In this document: piece by piece, positions 42,960 to 52,396 of the stretch
Numbering within the stretch: position 1 is the stretch's first letter
How the letters are laid out: each line of letters begins with the position of its first letter
Assembly: GCA_017428765.1 (NCBI GenBank)
Contig: JAFRQF010000021.1
Span: 1-64,000 of the forward strand
DNA length: 64,000 nt
Direction of reading: 5' to 3'
Origin: Erysipelotrichaceae bacterium
GTDB taxonomy: Bacteria > Bacillota_I > Bacilli_A > Erysipelotrichales > Erysipelotrichaceae
Program-made: the position numbers and the translations under genes
Notes under the pieces: generated by a model
Seen by the model: only the letters and a program-made list of their open reading frames with translations
Told to the model about the DNA's origin: nothing
The model's database searches: none

Positions 42960-43646
42960 CTAGTCGTCGGAACGTACGCCGAAGATCTGCAAGACCCGGA
43001 TCAGCAGGTTGATGAAATCAAGTTCAAGCTGCAGTGCCGCAAAGATCGCGAAGTTCTCACTTTCGCTTTGCGAATAGTAGCGGTCGATCATCTGCATGTC
43101 ATAGGCCGTAATGCCCATGAATAATAACGTCTCGATGTAACATAAGGCGATATCCAGGCCTGAGGCATGGAACAGTAACATGTTGACTAAAGTCAGTATG
43201 ATGCAGCAGATCAGTCCCGTCATAAAGAAGGCACCGAACCTCGTCAGATCGACTTTCGTCGTCTTTCCGATGATGCATAAGCTTGAGAACACGACTGCCG
43301 TCGTAATGAAAGCCATAAGGATGCTGGCAGCGGTATAGATGCTGAGTATCACAGATAAGGTGATGCCGTTGATAAACGAATAGACGATAAATAAGGTCCT
43401 TACGGAATCGGTCGATCTTGACTCGAGATCTTTTCCGATCACAAAGGCCAGCACGAGTTCCGCAGCCATGAAAAACAGCATCGCGATCATATAGGCCTGT
43501 CCGAATAACGGCAGGATAAAATTACCGGCCATAGCACCGGCCGCACTGAGTCCGAGACCCGCAGCCAGATATCCCATTACTCTTGAGAAGAAATCCTGAC
43601 GGCTGAGTTGTCTTACTTCCTGAAATTGCTGATAATCATTCATCAC
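42960..43646 (-). CDS. Bax inhibitor-1 (BI-1/YccA) family membrane protein
   Basis: The 228-residue protein has seven transmembrane helices. The family C-terminus AALQLELDFINLLIRVLQIFG matches the BI-1 pattern (ALxLYLDFINLFxxLLxxFG), and AYDMQMIDRYY matches the conserved 'YDTQ' region with YDMQ. Bacterial members (YetJ) are pH-sensitive calcium leak channels; this is family knowledge. It is a single gene with an AAGGAGG ribosome binding site. Confidence 0.88.
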   Translation of the reverse strand: MMNDYQQFQEVRQLSRQDFFSRVMGYLAAGLGLSAAGAMAGNFILPLFGQAYMIAMLFFMAAELVLAFVIGKDLESRSTDSVRTLFIVYSFINGITLSVILSIYTAASILMAFITTAVVFSSLCIIGKTTKVDLTRFGAFFMTGLICCIILTLVNMLLFHASGLDIALCYIETLLFMGITAYDMQMIDRYYSQSESENFAIFAALQLELDFINLLIRVLQIFGVRSDD

Positions 43647-43770
43647 AAATTTCCTCCTTCCATATATCAGTTTTCAATAATTTTATTAAAAAATCAAATA
43701 TATCGATCGCCAAGGCCTTCTTTTGATCAGACGGAAAAATGATATCATGGAGACAAAGAGGACAGATATT

Positions 43771-45015
43771 ATGGCAAAAACATTTGAATCCGATGTGAAG
43801 ACCTTATATGAACTCGGCGATGAACTCTTCAGACATCCAGAGCTCGGCTATAAGGAATATACGAATAAAAAGATCCTGACGAAGTATTTCGAAGACAACG
43901 GTCTCAAGGTCACAGACCTGGGTCTTCATACGGCCTTCAAGGTCTCCATAGGTTCCGGCGCACCGCATATCGGTCTGATCGCCGAACTCGATGCCATACC
44001 GACTTTAGGTCATCCTTTTGCCAATAAGATCGATAACGCTGCCCACAGCTGCGGACATTCGACCCAATGTGCCATCATGGCCTATGCCTTGGTGAAACTG
44101 AAAGATGTCATTAAAAACGGCACGGTCACCTTATACTTCACTCCGGCGGAAGAATTCACCGATATCGCCTATCGCAAACAACTGATCAGAAAAGGCGAGA
44201 TCGACTACATCGGCGGCAAGGTCAATATGTTAACTAGAGGGCTGTTCGATGAAGAAGACATCTTCATCCACCTGCACACGATGTCGGAAGGCAAATACCA
44301 TTTCTCACTCAATTCCTCTTTGGCCGGTTTCGTCTATAAACAGATCACCTTCAAAGGAAAAGCCACCCATGCGGCCATAGCACCGCATAACGGCATCAAT
44401 GCCTTGAATGCCTTCGTCTTATTCGACAATGCCTTGAATATGTTACGGGAGACCTTCAAGGAAGAAGACCACATCCGCATACACGGCATCTTAGCCGAAG
44501 GCGGCCAGACCGTCAATTCCATTCCGGAAAGGACGATGTATGAATGTTATGTGCGTTCGACCAATGACGCTGCCCTCCATGAGACGGCAAAGAAAGTCGA
44601 TGATGCCGCAAAGTACTGCGCCAAGGCGATCGGTGCTTCCGCTTCCATCAAAACGACGCCCGGATATCTGCCGATGAACCAGAACAGGCAGATCAACGAT
44701 GTCATACGTAAGTTCATGTTAAAGTATTGTGACCCTGAAGACATTCACGATAATGAAGTCTCGATGGCAGCCGGTGATCTGGGCGACCTGTCCTGCTTCA
44801 AACCGACGGTACAGTTCGGCTATTCGGGCTTTGGCGGCAACTGTCATGGAAAGGACCTGTGCATCGCCGATCACAAAAGAGCCTATCTCGAACCTTCCAG
44901 GATCGTCTATGATACGGTCTTATACTTCCTGAAACACGAAGAAGAGGTCACAAAAATAAAAGAGGCCTTCAAGCCTCTCATGTCCAAAGAAGAGTATCTC
45001 GCTTATCTCAGATAA
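43771..45015 (+). CDS. M20-family amidohydrolase/peptidase
   Basis: The 415-residue protein has ELGDELFRHPELGYKEYTNK, AELDAIPTLG (metal Asp), AAHSCGHSTQCAIMA (metal His/Cys-type HSCGH), FTPAEEF (Glu pair) and HLHTMSEGKYHF. This resembles the AbgB/IAA-amino acid hydrolase group. ATG 43771 is preferred because AAGAGG lies 10 bases upstream, inside the longer frame that begins at 43747. No signal peptide. The stop is inside the terminator stem. Confidence 0.85.
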   Translation: MAKTFESDVKTLYELGDELFRHPELGYKEYTNKKILTKYFEDNGLKVTDLGLHTAFKVSIGSGAPHIGLIAELDAIPTLGHPFANKIDNAAHSCGHSTQCAIMAYALVKLKDVIKNGTVTLYFTPAEEFTDIAYRKQLIRKGEIDYIGGKVNMLTRGLFDEEDIFIHLHTMSEGKYHFSLNSSLAGFVYKQITFKGKATHAAIAPHNGINALNAFVLFDNALNMLRETFKEEDHIRIHGILAEGGQTVNSIPERTMYECYVRSTNDAALHETAKKVDDAAKYCAKAIGASASIKTTPGYLPMNQNRQINDVIRKFMLKYCDPEDIHDNEVSMAAGDLGDLSCFKPTVQFGYSGFGGNCHGKDLCIADHKRAYLEPSRIVYDTVLYFLKHEEEVTKIKEAFKPLMSKEEYLAYLR

Positions 45016-45029
45016 GCGGGATTTTTTTT
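45000..45029 (+). terminator. Terminator overlapping the M20 gene stop
   Basis: CGCTTATC-TCA-GATAAGCG is followed by GGA and T8. The TAA stop codon is part of the stem. Confidence 0.85.
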
Positions 45030-45035
45030 GTCTGT

Positions 45036-46136
45036 TTAATAGCGTTCCAACCGGAAATCTTCATCGAGCTCTTCAATGAAATGACACAGTAATTCCCCTG
45101 TCTGCAGAAGATCTTTCGTGTCGATCAGTTCGAGCGTCGAATGGGAATAGCGGTCCGGCGTTCCCATATCCACACAAGGGATGCCGTCATTTTCCAAAGC
45201 CAGGTAGGCCGTATCGGACAGTGCGCCTCTGGCAGCCTGACGCTGTATCTTTATATTGTTTTTCTCCGCCGCTTTCTTCAGCAGCTCGAACATCCCCTTA
45301 TGGATGATGTTTCCGTTGAGCGTGCCTTTGCCATGGAAATTGAACATCGTCACACCCACGCCATTATTCATGGAAACGTTGGAGACTTTTCCTCTCTGGT
45401 CCGGTGTATCGGCAGCACCCGGTCCCAGGATCGAGATAGCCATATCGCACTTTCCTGTGCGGTTGGCGATCATCGCACCTCTTGCCGAATACTCTTCCCA
45501 TACCGTTCCGACCAATCGTATCGTCGCCTTCGGCTTATTCTCTTTCAGGAATCCGGCGATCTGTATGAGGTTGCACATGCCGGCTGCCGCATCGATATAG
45601 GAGCCGGAGATGCGGTCATTCAGCAGTTCATAATACGCTTGCCCATAGGCGACAGGGCATCCGACCTGAATGCCCAGTTCATATAATTCTTCATCGCTTC
45701 TTGCGCCGATGTCGATGAATAAGTCGTTCAAGGAATCTGCTTTGGCTTTTTCTTCATTCGACATGATGTGATAAGCCCTGACACCGAAGATGCCGTCATA
45801 ATATTTTCCGTCTTCGCTACCGACTCTGACCGGCGTTCCGGTCAGGATCTTCTCCGGCACACCGCCGACCCGATCCACGTAGATGAAGCCGTCCTTATCG
45901 ATCCTTTTGATCACAAAACCGATCGTGTCCATATGGGCAAAGATCATAAGTACCGGTGCATTTTTCTTTGTTCCTTCAAAGGTCGCGATGACATTGCCGA
46001 TCTTATCGATCTTTACATCATCCGTATACTTTTCAAGATCTTCCTTTAAGCGATAAGCCATTTCCTTTTCATAGCCTGAGACTCTCGGGATCGCCATGTA
46101 TTCTTTCAATTGTTTTTTCAATTCATTGAGCTGCAT
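45036..46136 (-). CDS. M42-family glutamyl aminopeptidase
   Basis: The 366-residue protein carries M42 metal-site motifs: LMIFAHMDTIGFVIKRID, GSYIDAAAGMCNLIQIA, TVWEEYSARGAMIA (Glu pair) and CVDMGTPDRYSHSTLELIDT. The PA-like insertion (VGGVPEKILTGTPVRV) is present. These form large dodecameric cytoplasmic aminopeptidases. Together with the M20 enzyme next door it suggests peptide catabolism. It converges on the M20 gene. Confidence 0.9.
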   Translation of the reverse strand: MQLNELKKQLKEYMAIPRVSGYEKEMAYRLKEDLEKYTDDVKIDKIGNVIATFEGTKKNAPVLMIFAHMDTIGFVIKRIDKDGFIYVDRVGGVPEKILTGTPVRVGSEDGKYYDGIFGVRAYHIMSNEEKAKADSLNDLFIDIGARSDEELYELGIQVGCPVAYGQAYYELLNDRISGSYIDAAAGMCNLIQIAGFLKENKPKATIRLVGTVWEEYSARGAMIANRTGKCDMAISILGPGAADTPDQRGKVSNVSMNNGVGVTMFNFHGKGTLNGNIIHKGMFELLKKAAEKNNIKIQRQAARGALSDTAYLALENDGIPCVDMGTPDRYSHSTLELIDTKDLLQTGELLCHFIEELDEDFRLERY

Positions 46137-46209
46137 ACGTCACCTCACATCTTTTCTTCATTATACCCTATCATCTTCATTAACAAGGCCTCAGACCGCA
46201 TGATAAAAT

Positions 46210-47715
46210 TTGAATATGATGAATAATGATCAGACCATACTGATGGGGATCGACGGCGGAACAGGCGGTATCCGTGTCGGCCTTTATGATATCGAAGGAC
46301 ACTGTCTCGGTTTTTCTTCGAGGTCCTATGAAACGAAATTCCCAAAGCCCGGCTATGCGATGCAGGACCCGAACGAATGGTGGGATACCATGGCTGTTTC
46401 GATCAAGGATGTCTTGAATACGACAGGCATCGATAAACATGCCATATCGGCTCTTGCCTTTGATTCGACCTGCACGTCCGTCGTCTTCGCCAGAAAAGAC
46501 GGAACGCCTTTATATCCCTGCATCATCTGGATGGATGTAAGAGCAGCCAAGGAAGCCGAAGAACTCTTAGACAAGACCGGTGAATTCTATTCTCCGGAAT
46601 GGATGCCTCCGAAGCTTGCCTGGTTCAAACGCAACGAACGAAAACTGTATGACGAGACGGAAGTCTTCTGCGAATACCAGGACTGGATCACCAATAAAAT
46701 GACCGGCAAGTGGTGTATGAACAACAACACTGCCTGCAACTGGGGCTATTCGATCTATGACGGTTTTTCCTCAAAGATCTATGAAGCTCTTCATATCGAA
46801 GATGCCATCGGAAGATTTCCAAGTAAGGAAGTCTATAGAGTCGGCGAACTTGTCGGCACTTTGAATAAAGAAGCTGCAGACCATCTTGGCCTTTACGAAG
46901 GACTTAAGATCGCCCAGGGCGGTGTCGATTCTTCGATCGGCTTATTGGGCATGGGCGTCAACAGACCCGGCAGGATCGGCATGATCACCGGTTCTTCCAA
47001 TCTGGCAATGGCTTTGAATGAGAGCCCTTTATTGAATCCGCACGGTTCCAACAACGGTCCGGACAACCTGATCAGAGGTTATTATACCGATTATGTCGGT
47101 CAGTCAGCATCCGGTTCCATCCTTTCCTGGTATGTGAAAAACTTCTGTGAAGGCCTTTCCTATAAGCAGATGGATGAGCTGGCGAAAGATGTTCCGATCG
47201 GTTCCAACGGGATCCTCCTCTTAGATTATTTCCAGGGCAACAAACACCCTTATCACGATGCCAGGACCAGAGGCATGTTTTACGGTCTTTCCCTGTCGCA
47301 TAAAAAAGAAGACCTCTACCGTTCCATATTGGAAGGTGTGGCTTTCGGTTCCGAAAGCATACTCGATACCTTCCGTGAACATGGCGTGGAAGTCAAAGAG
47401 ATGAATATGGCCGGCGGTTCGGCGAGAAGTCCTTTATGGATGCAGATCCATGCGGATGTCTCCGACATCGTCATCAATGTCCCGGAAGATGTCAATGCGC
47501 CAAATCTCGGCTGTGCGATCGCCTGTGCGGTGATGTTGAAGATCTACCCTGACCTTGTGACAGCAGTCGATCATATGGTCCGTTATAAACATTCCTATCA
47601 TCCTGATCCCGAAGCCCACGTTAGATACAGAAAGATCTATGAACTGTATAAGAGTTTCTATCCTTCGACCAAAGACTGGATGCATGAGCATTCAGATGTT
47701 TATGAAAAACTATAA
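46210..47715 (+). CDS. FGGY-family carbohydrate kinase (xylulokinase/ribulokinase-like)
   Basis: The 501-residue protein has ATP-site ILMGIDGGTGGIRVGLYD (10-27), substrate-side ALAFDSTCTSVV, FGGY domain II motifs EGLKIAQGGVDSSIGLLGMG and the C-terminal AGGSARSPLWMQIHADVSD. Start options are at 46210 and 46216, in an AT-rich region without a clear ribosome binding site. The substrate is uncertain. The adjacent nucleoside hydrolase and nucleoside transporter make a pentose or pentulose from nucleosides plausible. Confidence 0.85.
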   Translation: MNMMNNDQTILMGIDGGTGGIRVGLYDIEGHCLGFSSRSYETKFPKPGYAMQDPNEWWDTMAVSIKDVLNTTGIDKHAISALAFDSTCTSVVFARKDGTPLYPCIIWMDVRAAKEAEELLDKTGEFYSPEWMPPKLAWFKRNERKLYDETEVFCEYQDWITNKMTGKWCMNNNTACNWGYSIYDGFSSKIYEALHIEDAIGRFPSKEVYRVGELVGTLNKEAADHLGLYEGLKIAQGGVDSSIGLLGMGVNRPGRIGMITGSSNLAMALNESPLLNPHGSNNGPDNLIRGYYTDYVGQSASGSILSWYVKNFCEGLSYKQMDELAKDVPIGSNGILLLDYFQGNKHPYHDARTRGMFYGLSLSHKKEDLYRSILEGVAFGSESILDTFREHGVEVKEMNMAGGSARSPLWMQIHADVSDIVINVPEDVNAPNLGCAIACAVMLKIYPDLVTAVDHMVRYKHSYHPDPEAHVRYRKIYELYKSFYPSTKDWMHEHSDVYEKL

Positions 47716-47753
47716 AAAATGCCGGATGCAGTTCACTTGTATCCGGCATTTTT
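47716..47753. terminator. Bidirectional terminator
   Basis: AAAATGCCGGAT and ATCCGGCATTTT form a 12-bp stem between the convergent kinase and nucleoside hydrolase genes. Confidence 0.85.
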
Positions 47754-47800
47754 GTAAATAGGTTCATTACATTATGCAGTTTTTTTACTGCATATTTTTA

Positions 47801-48718
47801 TCAGATATATCTTTCATCCAGCTGATCGATCGCATCGAAGAAGATCTTCATACATCCTTCCCTGTCCGCATCGATGAGGACGATATGATCACCTTCCCCT
47901 TCTTTGAACAGGGTCTGGCCCTGCGTATCTTCGCCATCCAAGATCACATCGATCTTTCCTTTCTTTTGTACAAAAAGATCTTCATTCAGCAGATACAGGA
48001 TGGGGATCAGGTCGAATACGGCTGTGGAATCCCAGCCCCGATCGATCGCATAACGGCAATAGAAATCAAAGAGGTCTTTTACCAGCTTGGAGACTTTTCC
48101 TTTCCTGTTAAAACGTTTAGTCTCCCTGAGCATTATGCCTCCGGCATAGCAGACTTCCAAAGGTGCCATGACTGTTTTTACGCCGGAATCAAAGACGATC
48201 TTTGCGGCTTCCGGGTCATGCCAGATATTGAACTCGGCGTATTTGTTGATGTTTCCGCCATGCAAGGCACCGCCCATTAGTACGATCTGTTCGATGTGAT
48301 CGGACAGTTCCGGGGCTTCTTTCAATAAAGTTCCGAGATTTGTCAAAGGAGCCAGAGCGATGATCGTCACTTTGTCTTCCTTTTTCAATAATTCCTTATA
48401 GTATTCGACAGCAGTTTCCTTCTGCGGCTTCAGGACGGGCTCGGGAAGTATCGGACCGTCCATCCCGCTTTCTCCATGAGCTGCCGGCTGCGGTTTGTTT
48501 TCTTTGACCAGAGGATGATCGCACCCCTTATAGACAGGGATATCGATGCCAAGATAGTCTTCGACTTTTAAGATGTTATTGGTAACTTTTTCCAGGGTCT
48601 GATTTCCGGCGACCGTACAAAAAGACAAAAGCTCCAGCTCAGATGAGTGAGCCAGAGCTGTTAAGATCGCCATGATATCATCGTGACCCGGATCGGTATC
48701 GACGATGATCCTGTGCAT
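47801..48718 (-). CDS. Nucleoside hydrolase (inosine-uridine preferring family)
   Basis: The 305-residue protein opens RIIVDTDPGHDDIMAILTAL (Ca-binding DxDxGxDD). It has IALAPLTNLGTLLKEAPEL, IVLMGGALHGGNINKYAEFN (substrate ribose site) and the C-terminal DSTAVFDLIPILYL acidic ligand. It hydrolyses ribonucleosides to base and ribose. It starts one base after the permease stop at the end of the Nup-type import operon, which delivers its substrate. Confidence 0.9.
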   Translation of the reverse strand: MHRIIVDTDPGHDDIMAILTALAHSSELELLSFCTVAGNQTLEKVTNNILKVEDYLGIDIPVYKGCDHPLVKENKPQPAAHGESGMDGPILPEPVLKPQKETAVEYYKELLKKEDKVTIIALAPLTNLGTLLKEAPELSDHIEQIVLMGGALHGGNINKYAEFNIWHDPEAAKIVFDSGVKTVMAPLEVCYAGGIMLRETKRFNRKGKVSKLVKDLFDFYCRYAIDRGWDSTAVFDLIPILYLLNEDLFVQKKGKIDVILDGEDTQGQTLFKEGEGDHIVLIDADREGCMKIFFDAIDQLDERYI

Positions 48719-49657
48719 TTATTCCTCCTCGACCTTACCGCGTTTCGTACGGTAGTAGTTGATGATGGAGACCAGGGTCAGCAAGAAGAAGACCGAGAAG
48801 TAAGGCACCGCGCCGACCAGGTCGACCGGAAATGCCGTACTCGAAGAGAAGATGATGGATACGGCACGGAAGATGGCGAAGATGAGTGCTGACAATAAGA
48901 GCACACCATAATTGCCATTGGCGATACCGTTGGCTGCGATACCCATCCAGCCCTGTCCGGAGACCATCGCTTTTGAGAAGATCTTCAGATAGTTGAGTGA
49001 CAGATACACACCGCCCAGAGATGCGAAGAAGCCGGACAGGATCAGAGAGAATACCTGCAGCTTTTCGACATTGATACCGGCTGTTCTTGCGGAATCCGGA
49101 TTGAGACCGCAGGCTCTCATATGCATGCCCAGCGGCGTCTTATAGATCAGGATGAACAGTAAGATGACCAAGATCCAGCAGATGTAAGTCAGGATGTAGT
49201 GACCTGACAGTATCTCTCCTAAGATCGGTATGTCCTTGATGATCGGTATGTCCAGTGTTCCTAAGATCGGTGTAGCCAGGGAAGCGGTCGTTCCCTTATC
49301 ACCGGTGATCTGATAGAGCGTGAAGATCGCAACGGAATCCGCAAAGGTATTGAGGGCGATCATGATCAGGAAGGCATTGGCACCCATCTTCATGGAGAAG
49401 AAGGCGATCAGCAAAGCCGTGCAGATACCAACGATGAAACCGATGCAGACACCGACCCAGGCATTGCCGGTCAGGTAGGAACCCAAGACACCGGCCAGAG
49501 CGGAGAAGGTCATGATGGATTCGATCGCGATATTGCCGATACCGGTCGATGCAGCAACGAAGGTACCGATGGCTGCGAATACGATCGGAGTAGCCAGACG
49601 GATGACCGTCTGGACGAATTTCATAGTGAATAATGTTGAAAACAGACTACTCAGCAT
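48719..49657 (-). CDS. Nucleoside ABC transporter permease (NupQ/YufQ-like)
   Basis: The 312-residue BPD_transp_2-family permease has ten or so helices. Typical motifs are AIGTFVAASTGIGNIAIESI near the N-terminus and MRACGLNPDSARTAGINVEK, the ABC-coupling loop (about 181-200). FFASLGGVYLSLNYL and GWMGIAANGIANGNYG follow. It pairs with the upstream permease and overlaps it by 11 bases. Confidence 0.9.
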   Translation of the reverse strand: MLSSLFSTLFTMKFVQTVIRLATPIVFAAIGTFVAASTGIGNIAIESIMTFSALAGVLGSYLTGNAWVGVCIGFIVGICTALLIAFFSMKMGANAFLIMIALNTFADSVAIFTLYQITGDKGTTASLATPILGTLDIPIIKDIPILGEILSGHYILTYICWILVILLFILIYKTPLGMHMRACGLNPDSARTAGINVEKLQVFSLILSGFFASLGGVYLSLNYLKIFSKAMVSGQGWMGIAANGIANGNYGVLLLSALIFAIFRAVSIIFSSSTAFPVDLVGAVPYFSVFFLLTLVSIINYYRTKRGKVEEE

Positions 49658-50762
49658 GTTCTTCCAGACCCTCCTTCAGTAATTGCTGCTCACGCAGTCT
49701 TCTGAGGAAGTGCTGCGATGATATCAGCATGATGATGATACCTTCGACGATCGCAACGATCTCGGCAGGTACGGATTTATCGACGAAGTAAAGTACGGCG
49801 GTACCCTGCTCCAGATATTTGATCAGGAAAGCGGCAATGACGATGCCGATCGGATTGTTTTTGCCAAGCATCGCCAATAACATTCCCGAGAAGCCGATAC
49901 CGACCAGGGATTGCGATGGCGTGTAGAAGCTTGACTGTGTCAGAAGATGCGTCGTTGCACCCATGCCACATAAGACACCGGCGATGGCTGCGGTCGAGAT
50001 GGCCAGTTTGAAGGCGGAGATACCGGAATATTCCGCAAACTTCGGGTTGGATCCCGAAAGTCTGATCTGGTAGCCGAGCCTTGACTTGAACATGACCAGA
50101 TGTAAGATCACAGTCACCACGATCAGTAAGATCAGACAGATCGAGATCCTGTACGGTTCATACAGATACGGGATCTTGGCAGTTGCCAGATAGTCTTTCG
50201 ATGCGACCGAGTTGGACTTGGCAGTCATCATATAGGTACGGACGATATGGGAAGCGATCGCTGCATAGATGGAGTTCAGCATCAGCGAGACGACCATTTC
50301 ATTGGTATTGAATTTTGCCTTCAGGAAGGAAGGAATGATCATCAGTACAGCGCCTAAAGCCATGGCACCCAGGTAACAGAGGATCGGGTGTAAGATCGAT
50401 GACGTTGTGACCGGCGCAGAGGCGATGGCCGCTACGACGACACCGGCGATGATGAAGATACCTTCCGCACCCAGGTTGAAGCCGCCGGATTTGAATAAGA
50501 CGCCGGCTGCCAGACCCGCAAAGGCGTAAGGGATGAAGCTTTCGATGACCGATCCGATGTATCTTCTCTTGGTCAGAGGACCAAACAGGATCGTATTCAG
50601 AGCGTTGATCGGATCATCGGAGACCAGACATAAGATCACGAAGGTGATCGCTAAGGCGATCAGGATCGCGATGATCATCTTGATCGCATCAAACAGCTTT
50701 GAATTGGTCAAAGACAGCTTGTATTTCTTGGAATACTTTGAGTTTGTATTCTTATCAGTCAT
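49647..50762 (-). CDS. Nucleoside ABC transporter permease (NupP/YufP-like)
   Basis: The 371-residue permease starts MTDKNTNSKYSKKYKL. Motifs are FKSGGFNLGAEGIFIIAGVV, IRLSGSNPKFAEYSGISAFK (coupling loop) and GIGFSGMLLAMLGKNNPIG. ATG 50762 is preferred; it overlaps the ATPase stop by 8 bases, whereas the longer form would overlap it by 50. Confidence 0.9.
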   Translation of the reverse strand: MTDKNTNSKYSKKYKLSLTNSKLFDAIKMIIAILIALAITFVILCLVSDDPINALNTILFGPLTKRRYIGSVIESFIPYAFAGLAAGVLFKSGGFNLGAEGIFIIAGVVVAAIASAPVTTSSILHPILCYLGAMALGAVLMIIPSFLKAKFNTNEMVVSLMLNSIYAAIASHIVRTYMMTAKSNSVASKDYLATAKIPYLYEPYRISICLILLIVVTVILHLVMFKSRLGYQIRLSGSNPKFAEYSGISAFKLAISTAAIAGVLCGMGATTHLLTQSSFYTPSQSLVGIGFSGMLLAMLGKNNPIGIVIAAFLIKYLEQGTAVLYFVDKSVPAEIVAIVEGIIIMLISSQHFLRRLREQQLLKEGLEEHAE

Positions 50763-52317
50763 TGAGTGCACCTCCGATCTCTTCGGCAGACTGGTGTTTC
50801 GCACCTAACATGTACATACCTAAGCTTGATTCATCGACATCATTGCCATCCGGGAAGTAACCGGAGATCTGACCGTCGAACATGACGATGATGCGGTCTG
50901 CCAGGTCGATGACTTCGTTGAGGTCGGCAGATACCAGCAGGATACCGGCACCGGCATTGCGAAGTTCGATCAGTTTGTGATGGACGAATTCCGCCGAACC
51001 GATATCGATACCGTGCGTCGGCTGCTCGGCGATCATGAATTTCGGGTTGGTATTGTATTCTCTGGCGACGACGACCTTCTGGATGTTACCGCCGGATAGT
51101 GAATTGACACTTGCTTCCGCCGATTTGGTCTTGACGGCGAAGGTCTTGATCAGATCATCGGAGACCTGCGCGATCTTCTTGTTGTCCATGAAAAGTTTGC
51201 CGTTGATGTCTTCTCTGGTGTAATACGTGGAGATCAGGTTGTCCGAGATCGGAAGATCCCCTGCCGTACCATCACCCATTCGGTCTTCCGGGATATAGGC
51301 CATGCCTAAGTCTCTTCTCTGGCGGATGTTCATCTTATCGGTATCGGTACCGCAGATCTTTATCGTGCCTTCGTACTGGGTCTTCTGCAGACCGACGATA
51401 CATTTGACAAGATCGATCTGGCCGTTTCCTTCGACACCGGCAACGCCTAAGATCTCACCGTTCTTGACGGCAAACGAGATATCGTTGAGGACGCCTTTGC
51501 CGTTATGTTCCATCTTGAGATGTTCGACGACCAGCGCTTTTTCGTTATGGAAGTCTTCATGTGTCTTGTAGGCATCCATATCGTTATCGAGGTCTCTGCC
51601 GATGATGAGGTTGGTCAATTGTTCCATCGTCAGCTCATCGTTGAGGTAGGTACCCTTGGAGACACCGTTACGGATGACCGAGATGCGGTCAGAGATCTGC
51701 TTGACTTCTTCGAGCTTGTGGGAGATGAACAGGATCGTGTGCCCCTGCTGCTTGAAGAAGCGCAGCTGATCGAATAATTTTTCTGTTTCCTGCGGAGTCA
51801 GGACGGATGTCGGTTCATCCAGGATGATGAGCTCCGCATTGCGGTAGAGCGTCTTCAGGATCTCGACTTTCTGCCTCTTGGCGACTGATAATGTCGAAAC
51901 CTTGGCATTGACATCGAGTTCGAAATCATACTTGTCAGATAATTCCTGACAGCGTTTTGCCGCTTCCTTCGTATCAACGAAGAGTCCTTTTTTCGGTTCA
52001 TCTCCCAGTATGATGTTGTCAACGATACTGAAAGAAGGGATCAGCATGAAATGCTGATGGACCATACCGATACCATCTTTGATGGCATCCATGGAGCTTT
52101 CAAAATGGACCTCTTTGCCCTTGTAGGTGATGACGCCGGAGGACGGCTTCTCGATACCGAAGATCATCTTCATCAGCGTGGACTTGCCAGCACCGTTTTC
52201 ACCGACGATCGAGTGGATCTCACCCTTTTCGAATTCCATGTTAATGTCACGATTTGCTACAGTTCCGTTCGGATAGACTTTTGTAACATTATCAAGTTTT
52301 AAAATCGTCTCTTTCAT
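50755..52317 (-). CDS. Nucleoside ABC transporter ATP-binding protein (NupO/YufO-like), two ABC domains
   Basis: The 520-residue protein has two fused ABC domains. The first has Walker A SIVGENGAGKSTLMK and Walker B LIILDEPTSVLTPQE. The second has the degenerate Walker A GVEGNGQIDLVK, signature SLSGGNIQKVVVAREYNTNP and a Walker B MIAEQPTHGIDIGS. This is the standard pattern for RbsA/MglA/NupO ATPases. ATG 52317 follows a strong GGGGAGG ribosome binding site, and an in-frame upstream extension has no such site. Confidence 0.92.
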   Translation of the reverse strand: MKETILKLDNVTKVYPNGTVANRDINMEFEKGEIHSIVGENGAGKSTLMKMIFGIEKPSSGVITYKGKEVHFESSMDAIKDGIGMVHQHFMLIPSFSIVDNIILGDEPKKGLFVDTKEAAKRCQELSDKYDFELDVNAKVSTLSVAKRQKVEILKTLYRNAELIILDEPTSVLTPQETEKLFDQLRFFKQQGHTILFISHKLEEVKQISDRISVIRNGVSKGTYLNDELTMEQLTNLIIGRDLDNDMDAYKTHEDFHNEKALVVEHLKMEHNGKGVLNDISFAVKNGEILGVAGVEGNGQIDLVKCIVGLQKTQYEGTIKICGTDTDKMNIRQRRDLGMAYIPEDRMGDGTAGDLPISDNLISTYYTREDINGKLFMDNKKIAQVSDDLIKTFAVKTKSAEASVNSLSGGNIQKVVVAREYNTNPKFMIAEQPTHGIDIGSAEFVHHKLIELRNAGAGILLVSADLNEVIDLADRIIVMFDGQISGYFPDGNDVDESSLGMYMLGAKHQSAEEIGGALND

Positions 52318-52337
52318 AAGACCTCCCCTTACATTTA

Positions 52338-52373
52338 GAAAAAAGTCATGCGCTGAAAAACAGCGCATGACTT
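52338..52373 (-). terminator. Intercistronic terminator between BMP lipoprotein and ATPase genes
   Basis: AAGTCATGCGCTG and CAGCGCATGACTT form a perfect 13-bp stem, followed on the minus strand by T6. It lies 24 bases after the BMP stop and 21 bases before the ATPase start. Confidence 0.85.
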
Positions 52374-52396
52374 AGCCTTATTAAAATTGCCTTTAA

